From: Ignavibacteriota bacterium
GTDB taxonomy: Bacteria; Bacteroidota; Ignavibacteria; Tepidaquicellales; Tepidaquicellaceae
Assembly: GCA_003158365.1 (NCBI GenBank)
Contig: PMIW01000186.1
Coordinates: 4,886-15,976 of the forward strand
Direction: 5' to 3'
DNA length: 11,091 bases
Program-made: the position numbers and the translations under genes
Notes under the pieces: generated by a model
Seen by the model: the letters and a program-made list of their open reading frames with translations, nothing else
What the model was told of the DNA's origin: nothing
Databases searched by the model: none
Part shown: positions 7,084-11,091 of the stretch, in pieces
Numbering within the stretch: the first letter of the stretch is position 1
Layout: every line of letters begins with the position of its first letter

Positions 7084-7383
7084 ATGATAGTTGTTCGGGA
7101 TGTGTTCTATTTAAAATTCGGTGCTGCAAAGCAGGCACTCGCTTTAATCGAAAAAGCAAAAGATATTATGAAGAAAGATTCATTTATGCCGTGGAGAGTT
7201 TTAACGGATTTTACAGGTCATTCTTACACGCTTATTCTGGAAAGTGAGTACAAGAATCTTTCAAATTTCGAAGCGGAGATGCAAAAAGGATTTTCGGACA
7301 AGAAGTGGCAAAGCTGGTACGAAAAATTCAAACCGCTTGTAAATTCATCTTACAGAGAAATCCTGAAAGTCGTTCCGCAATAA
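7084..7383 (+). CDS. Small cytoplasmic protein, probable dimeric alpha/beta-barrel (NIPSNAP-like)
   Basis: A 99-residue protein without signal peptide or membrane segment. The order of predicted elements is beta (2-10), helix (12-32), beta (37-42), beta (46-54), a long helical region (57-85) and beta (90-97). This is a ferredoxin-like pattern of the kind found in dimeric alpha/beta-barrel and NIPSNAP-type proteins. Trp37 and the Trp pair in KKWQSWYEKF are possible pocket residues. No specific reaction can be assigned. The start is firm: AAAGGAG lies six bases upstream of the ATG. The gene is monocistronic, since it is followed within 10 bp by an intrinsic terminator and the next gene is on the other strand. 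Confidence 0.85.
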   Translation: MIVVRDVFYLKFGAAKQALALIEKAKDIMKKDSFMPWRVLTDFTGHSYTLILESEYKNLSNFEAEMQKGFSDKKWQSWYEKFKPLVNSSYREILKVVPQ

Positions 7384-7392
7384 GAGCAAATG

Positions 7393-7422
7393 AAAAGCCT
7401 GCTCTTTAAAGCGGGCTTTTTT
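7393..7422 (+). terminator. Intrinsic terminator of the 99-residue protein gene
   Basis: Arms 7393-7402 (AAAAGCCTGC) and 7411-7420 (GCGGGCTTTT) pair over 10 bp with one G-U, around an 8-nt loop, ending in a run of six T (7417-7422). It starts 10 bp after the stop codon. It could also weakly stop the opposing transcript, whose gene ends at 7424, but there the T-run is only four and the stem has an A-C mismatch. Confidence 0.92.
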
Positions 7423-7423
7423 A

Positions 7424-7864
7424 TTATCCCAAAATCCTTTTCAGGTTTAATATAAGAATCCCTGCCGTTATAATAATGGCTCCAACGAGTAACCATACAG
7501 CCCCTTTTTTCCACGTGGATAAAAGCAAACTTATGTTTTCTTTTCTTGCCGCTTTTATTTCCTCTTTCGGAAGTGTCTTTTTCCTGATTATATCAACATT
7601 CTCTGCTATCTGAAGATTATTATTCAAAAGCTTTGCTGTGTCAATTGTAAAAACCCAGCAGCCGTATCCGAATATCGCTACCCCTAAAAGCAAAACAGGT
7701 ATTCCGAACATATTATAAATCAGTTCGCCGTAATTTTTACTGTTGTATAACGGCACCAGAGTTTCAGTTGCTACCGACCATAAAACCAATACTATCAAAA
7801 CTGCAATTACGGAAAAAACCATAATTTTAAATATCGGATTTCTTAGCCCGTCAAAATTATACAC
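7424..7864 (-). CDS. Hypothetical inner-membrane protein with three transmembrane helices
   Basis: A 146-residue protein not recognised as a known family. Hydrophobic helices lie at about 12-35 (VFSVIAVLIVLVLWSVA), 51-74 (IPVLLLGVAIFGYGCWVF) and 120-141 (VWLLVGAIIITAGILIL). A charged, Lys/Glu-rich segment at 80-118 lies between helices 2 and 3 and is probably a cytoplasmic loop. The start is a GTG: there is no in-frame ATG before residue 15, which lies inside the first helix, and an in-frame TAA lies a few codons upstream. It follows the META-domain gene by 38 bp with no terminator between, so both are probably in one transcript. Confidence 0.8.
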   Translation of the reverse strand: MYNFDGLRNPIFKIMVFSVIAVLIVLVLWSVATETLVPLYNSKNYGELIYNMFGIPVLLLGVAIFGYGCWVFTIDTAKLLNNNLQIAENVDIIRKKTLPKEEIKAARKENISLLLSTWKKGAVWLLVGAIIITAGILILNLKRILG

Positions 7865-7902
7865 AATTTTAAATATTATATTAGGTTATAAAATTAAAAC
7901 GT

Positions 7903-8355
7903 TTAATCTATTTTACGAAATTCTAATATAACTTTATCACCATCCGAGAAATAGAGATTCAGCCCGTCAGTTTTATAGTCATATGTCTTTCCCTTTACCG
8001 CCTGTATAAAATCGCTTTCGAAGCCCATGTCGTCGCACGACATTTTTGTCAGCGTTATATCATTACCAATTAAAATTTTACTCCCCGTGAATTCAGACGA
8101 CACGAAGAATTCGTTACAACCTGTGTTTCCGCCCAGCCTATTTTGCAGGATTTTAATTTCAATATAAGGTTTGGTTTTTTTGAATAGTTCTTTATTTATT
8201 TCCGAGCCATTGAATTTTACCAATGCCCAGATATTATCTATACGGTAATCAATAGAATCTCCGGTAATATTAACGGTCTTTTTTAAATCTTTATCATCCT
8301 GCGAATAAACAGATGATACAAACAATAAGAGTAAAGCAAATAACAGCTTATACAT
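7903..8355 (-). CDS. META domain-containing (HslJ-like) exported protein
   Basis: A 150-residue protein with a signal peptide (MYKLLFALLLLFVSSVYSQ, cut near residue 18-19) and a single META domain. The family pattern is visible: the opening WALVKFNG (43-50), the central GGNTGCNEFF (75-84), the second conserved Thr...Cys segment (TLTKMSCDD, 101-109) and the closing LNLYFSDGDKVILEF. Cys80 and Cys107 are the two usual cysteines. META-domain proteins such as HslJ are periplasmic or membrane-anchored and linked to stress tolerance in other bacteria, but the molecular activity is unknown. There is no lipobox, so it is probably soluble in the periplasm. It lies between the propeller gene and the three-helix protein on the same strand. 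Confidence 0.9.
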   Translation of the reverse strand: MYKLLFALLLLFVSSVYSQDDKDLKKTVNITGDSIDYRIDNIWALVKFNGSEINKELFKKTKPYIEIKILQNRLGGNTGCNEFFVSSEFTGSKILIGNDITLTKMSCDDMGFESDFIQAVKGKTYDYKTDGLNLYFSDGDKVILEFRKID

Positions 8356-8428
8356 GTTTATAAATTTTTAATTACGAAATATTTTAATATTAAAAAAATA
8401 CGCATTGAGCTTACAAAATTTGAGGTAA

Positions 8429-10462
8429 TTATTTTAACAATATTAATCTCTTTGTTTCGCTGAAATTATCGGTCAACAGCCTGTAAAAATAAATTCCTGA
8501 AGGCAGGTTACCCGCGTCGAAATTAACCTCGTATGTTCCCTGTTTCAATTTTTCATTTATTAACGTTACAACTTCTTTTCCGAGAACATCATATACAATT
8601 AATTTCACGTTTGACGTCTGACTATTCACGTTTGATGGTATTGATAATCTTATAGTCGTTTTCGGATTAAACGGATTTGGATAATTTTGAAACAGCTTGT
8701 AAGAAGCCGGGACTTCGGATATAGTATTTTGTACGCCAATTACCTCAGTAAGTGAGCGCCGCCAGACTGAATATTGCAATGTCCCTGCAAAAATATTGTT
8801 GTTTGATATAAATAGAGATTCTATATCGGGAATATCGTTGAAACCCTGATTTTTGTTAAACCAGCTTGCACCATTGTTTGATGAAAACCATATTCCGTAA
8901 CTAAGGGTACCTGCAAATAAATAATTTCCCGAAAGGGCAAGTGAATAAATAGTGTAACCCGACAATCCGGCAGATGACCAGTTAACTCCATTATTTGTAG
9001 AGACAAAAACTCCCGAATATTCCAATCCCGCGAAAATAGTACTTCCCGAACCCGCAAGACAATAAACGTTAAAATAATTCAATTCTATTTGAGTCCAGTT
9101 TATACCGTTATTTGTCGAACGGTATATACCCGTAGAATCCGTTCCTGCAAAAACTGTGTTACCAAGAGCAAGAAGAGTCCATACGGGTCTGTTATTCAAA
9201 GAGCTTTGAAACCAGTTTGTTCCGTTGTTTGTGGAAACATAAATGCCATTTTCGTCTGTTGCTGCTAAAACATTGCTGCCTGAAATTGCAATTGCAGTTA
9301 CGGCGACTGCAGTGTTTAGTGATGTTTGAGTCCAGATTGTACCGCTGTTTGTAGAAAGATAAAGCCCCTCGTAATCAGTTCCTGCAAATATATTACTTCC
9401 GGAACAGGCCAATGAAAATACGCTTTTATTATTTAAAGATGTTTGAGACCAGAATGTACCGTTATTTGTAGAGATGTATACTCCATTCCTGTCGGTTCCT
9501 GCAAATAAATTATTCCCTGAAGAGGTAAAAGAATAAGCGGACCCGAGATTCAGGCCTATCTGTGTCCAGTTTGTTCCGTTATTCGTTGATTTCCAGATTC
9601 CTCCGAAGGAAATTCCACAATAAATATTGCTTCCTGTGCCTGTGATAGCATATGCGTAATAATTAATCAAAGATGTTTGTATCCAGTTTGCCCCGCTGTT
9701 TGTCGAATACATAACTCCGTTTTCGGAAGGTCCTGCAAAAATATAATTTCCGGTACAGTATAATGAATATATAGATTTATTGTTCAAAGAAGTTTGAGTC
9801 CAGTTTGCTCCGTTGTTAGTGGAAACATACACTCCATATGTGCCTACACCGGCATAGATGTTATTGCCCGAAACGGCTAAGGCTATCACATATTTATCAT
9901 TCATTGAAGTTTGTGTCCAGCTTAATCCGTTATTTGTAGACTTATATACACCATAGCTTCCGTAACCTGCAAAGACAGTATTTCCTGAAACAGCTATTGA
10001 ATTTACGGTCTGGCTGTTCAGAGAAGTGTGTGTCCAGCTTGTTCCGTTGTTTGTGGAAAAATAAATTCCTGCCGAAAAAGTTCCGGCAAATATATAACTC
10101 CCCGAGATTGCCAGGGAATGAACATCTGTGTAATTCAAGGTAGTTTGTACCCAGTTTGCTCCGTTGTTTGTTGAGTACATAACACCGTTACCGCTTATTC
10201 CTGCAAATAAATAACTTCCTGAAATTGCCAGAGCATAAACGTTTTTATTATTAAGAGCAGTCTGAGTCCAGTTTGCTCCGTTATTTGTTGAGCGGAAAAC
10301 CCCTCCCTCAGACATTCCGGCAAATATACTACTTCCCGAAGCTGCCAGAGCATTAACTGTTCCACTATATATGCCATCGCACTGCACCCACTGGCAAAAG
10401 CAATTTTCAACTTTGATTGTTAACTGAAAAATAAACAAAGAAATTAAAATTATTGACCTCAT
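8429..10462 (-). CDS. Secreted beta-propeller protein of fourteen 39-residue repeats with T9SS sorting domain
   Basis: The chosen ATG at 10462 gives 677 residues and puts a signal peptide (MRSIILISLFIFQL..., cut near CFCQ) at the N-terminus; the 21-codon upstream extension to 10525 has no such logic. Residues ~36-573 hold thirteen complete units and one partial unit of a 39-residue repeat with core 'SG..IFAG....GVY.STNNG..WTQTSLNN', related to BNR/sortilin-type propeller blades (the STNNGxxW segment resembles an Asp-box). Repeat 9 is 40 residues and repeat 13 is 42. Fourteen blades fit two seven-bladed propellers. The last ~95 residues are the T9SS sorting domain, with an extra 'NVNSQTSNV' loop. 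It is probably a surface adhesin or binding protein; no catalytic residues were recognised. It is the first gene of a possible unit with the META and membrane-protein genes; the 73-bp gap below it has no clear terminator. Confidence 0.92.
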   Translation of the reverse strand: MRSIILISLFIFQLTIKVENCFCQWVQCDGIYSGTVNALAASGSSIFAGMSEGGVFRSTNNGANWTQTALNNKNVYALAISGSYLFAGISGNGVMYSTNNGANWVQTTLNYTDVHSLAISGSYIFAGTFSAGIYFSTNNGTSWTHTSLNSQTVNSIAVSGNTVFAGYGSYGVYKSTNNGLSWTQTSMNDKYVIALAVSGNNIYAGVGTYGVYVSTNNGANWTQTSLNNKSIYSLYCTGNYIFAGPSENGVMYSTNSGANWIQTSLINYYAYAITGTGSNIYCGISFGGIWKSTNNGTNWTQIGLNLGSAYSFTSSGNNLFAGTDRNGVYISTNNGTFWSQTSLNNKSVFSLACSGSNIFAGTDYEGLYLSTNSGTIWTQTSLNTAVAVTAIAISGSNVLAATDENGIYVSTNNGTNWFQSSLNNRPVWTLLALGNTVFAGTDSTGIYRSTNNGINWTQIELNYFNVYCLAGSGSTIFAGLEYSGVFVSTNNGVNWSSAGLSGYTIYSLALSGNYLFAGTLSYGIWFSSNNGASWFNKNQGFNDIPDIESLFISNNNIFAGTLQYSVWRRSLTEVIGVQNTISEVPASYKLFQNYPNPFNPKTTIRLSIPSNVNSQTSNVKLIVYDVLGKEVVTLINEKLKQGTYEVNFDAGNLPSGIYFYRLLTDNFSETKRLILLK
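8603..8636. repeat. 21-bp direct repeat inside the T9SS sorting-domain coding region
   Basis: TTCACGTTTGA occurs at 8604-8614 and 8625-8635, a period of 21 bp (7 codons), about 1.6 units. It encodes SNV-NSQT-SNV on the minus strand, lengthening a loop between the first two strands of the sorting domain compared with the other three sorting domains here. Confidence 0.7.
8743..10357 (-). repeat. Tandem 117-bp coding repeat (about 14 units)
   Basis: The propeller blades are also visible in the DNA. The plus-strand word TCCAGTTTGYTCCGTT, followed by RTTTGT, recurs about every 117 bp (for example near 10265, 10148, 10031, 9797 and 9563). Several copies differ by only a few bases, suggesting duplication or ongoing homogenisation rather than ancient blades. 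Confidence 0.85.
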
Positions 10463-10654
10463 AATGTTATTTTTAATTATATTAAATAAATTACATACAA
10501 TAATTTCCGTTATATAATCGAACAATTAATTAAATTTATAAAAATTAAACAATAAAATAAATCAATAAGATAATAGCCTGTTTATTATGAATCACAAAAT
10601 GAATTTTTTATTCTTAACAATTAAAGTAGATTTGAACTAATTATATTATGATAT
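10463..10654. other. Divergent intergenic region between propeller and GroES-like genes
   Basis: 192 bp of very A/T-rich sequence that must contain promoters for both directions. No clear -35/-10 pair, Shine-Dalgarno sequence or strong inverted repeat was found. Confidence 0.5.
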
Positions 10655-11020
10655 ATGGAAGATAAATTCAGGAATATTTTTGTAATCGGGGATAAAGTTT
10701 TAATAAAACCAAAATCCCTCGATGAAAGAACAAAAGCAGGACTGTACCTGCCTCCCGGCGTTCAGCAAAGAGAAGAAGTTCAAAGCGGATACATAATTAA
10801 AGTCGGACCTGGGTATGCCATGCCACGGGAAGATTTCGGAGAGTCGTGGAAAGGCAGCGAGGAAAAAGTAAAATATGTACCCCTGCAGGTCAGAGAGGGA
10901 GATCTCGCAATCTTTTTGCAAAAGGGTGCCATCGAAGTAATGTATGAAGAGGAAAAATATTACATCGTTCCCCAGCATCTGATTTTAATGATAGTAAGAG
11001 ACGAAGAACTTTTTCAATAA
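10655..11020 (+). CDS. GroES-like (Cpn10-family) protein
   Basis: A 121-residue protein with a Cpn10 fold pattern: GDKVLIKP (12-19) as the first strand, a mobile-loop-like ERTKAGLYLPPGVQ (24-37), then GYIIKVGPG (45-53), REGDLAIF (80-87) and a C-terminal YYIVPQHLILMIV (102-114). True GroES has about 95-100 residues. Here the roof-loop region (about 53-78) is enlarged and rich in charged residues, and there is an N-terminal extension. No groEL follows, so this is more likely a divergent paralogue than the main co-chaperonin. Whether it still binds GroEL is unknown; the mobile loop has the usual T-K-x-G core but 'LYLP' instead of the typical 'IVLP'. The gene after it starts 6 bp downstream, so the two are probably co-transcribed. 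No Shine-Dalgarno sequence is visible. Confidence 0.88.
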   Translation: MEDKFRNIFVIGDKVLIKPKSLDERTKAGLYLPPGVQQREEVQSGYIIKVGPGYAMPREDFGESWKGSEEKVKYVPLQVREGDLAIFLQKGAIEVMYEEEKYYIVPQHLILMIVRDEELFQ

Positions 11021-11026
11021 AAACCG

Positions 11027-11091
11027 ATGATTAGAATTTTATACATAGGTCTTGGTGGATTTCTCGGTTCTGTCGCAAGGTACCTTGTTGC
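11027..11091 (+). CDS. crcB: Fluoride ion channel FluC/CrcB (N-terminus only)
   Basis: The last 65 bases encode MIRILYIGLGGFLGSVARYLV and continue past the window edge. The GLGGFLGSVARY segment is the characteristic first helix of the FluC/CrcB family, small inner-membrane proteins that form dimeric fluoride export channels. The ATG follows the GroES-like stop by 6 bp, indicating an operon. No fluoride riboswitch (crcB motif) was recognised directly upstream, so expression probably depends on the GroES-like gene's promoter. The call rests on only 21 residues. Confidence 0.8.
   Translation, partial: MIRILYIGLGGFLGSVARYLV

Noticed and set aside
7743..7931. 62-codon plus-strand open frame
   Set aside because: Overlaps the start regions of two minus-strand genes and has no protein-like features.
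8821..9057. 78-codon minus-strand open frame in the propeller gene
   Set aside because: It is an alternative frame of the 117-bp repeats; the repeat itself keeps this frame open.
10195..10410. 71-codon minus-strand open frame in the propeller gene
   Set aside because: Another out-of-frame reading of the same tandem repeats.
10463..10525. N-terminal extension of the propeller protein to 10525
   Set aside because: It would bury the signal peptide behind 21 residues of A/T-rich intergenic-type sequence; the ATG at 10462 is the sensible start.
10700..10978. 92-codon minus-strand open frame
   Set aside because: Antisense to the clearly recognisable GroES-like gene.
10985..11026. Fluoride riboswitch before crcB
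   Set aside because: The upstream sequence is the coding end of the GroES-like gene plus 6 bp, with no recognisable pseudoknot elements.

Overview
The window looks like an AT-rich chromosomal segment from the Bacteroidota/Chlorobi group, most likely a member of the Ignavibacteria. Four proteins end in the same ~90-residue type IX secretion (T9SS) type A sorting domain with the core YPNPFNP and an LGKE turn. Start codons mostly have A/T-rich leaders without a Shine-Dalgarno sequence, the one clear exception being the small gene at 7084. The taxonomic call is inference from these traits.

Layout. (1) 1-1353, plus strand: 3' part of a secreted right-handed beta-helix protein. (2) 1486-3708, minus: a 740-residue secreted protein with a T9SS tail, ended by a strong terminator (1424-1461). 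(3) 3716-4567, minus: a TrmB-type sugar-sensing transcription regulator, broken by three single-base insertions. It lies 7 bp upstream of gene 2 and carries a perfect 18-bp-arm inverted repeat over its predicted -10 and start codon. (4) 4790-6799, minus: a secreted thioredoxin-like (Omp28-type) protein, ended by a second copy of the same terminator module. (5) 7084-7383, plus: a small alpha/beta-barrel-like protein with its own terminator. (6) 10462-7424, minus: three genes with small gaps, encoding a secreted beta-propeller protein of fourteen 39-residue repeats, a META-domain protein and a three-helix membrane protein. (7) 10655-end, plus: a GroES-like protein followed after 6 bp by the first codons of a FluC/CrcB fluoride channel.

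Functionally the window is mostly surface or exported proteins delivered through Sec and then T9SS, with one transcription regulator that probably controls itself and the exoprotein gene below it. No RNA gene, CRISPR array, transposase or phage gene was seen.

The most unusual structure is a pair of 3'-end modules (1359-1488 and 4637-4792). Each combines 9-nt periodic repeats, a near-identical terminator hairpin, and oppositely oriented 9-nt repeats that start at the stop codon of a T9SS-cargo gene. Next come the TrmB inverted repeat with its embedded promoter, the clustered frameshifts in TrmB, and a jelly-roll domain in the 669-residue protein whose last strands appear at the wrong end of the protein.
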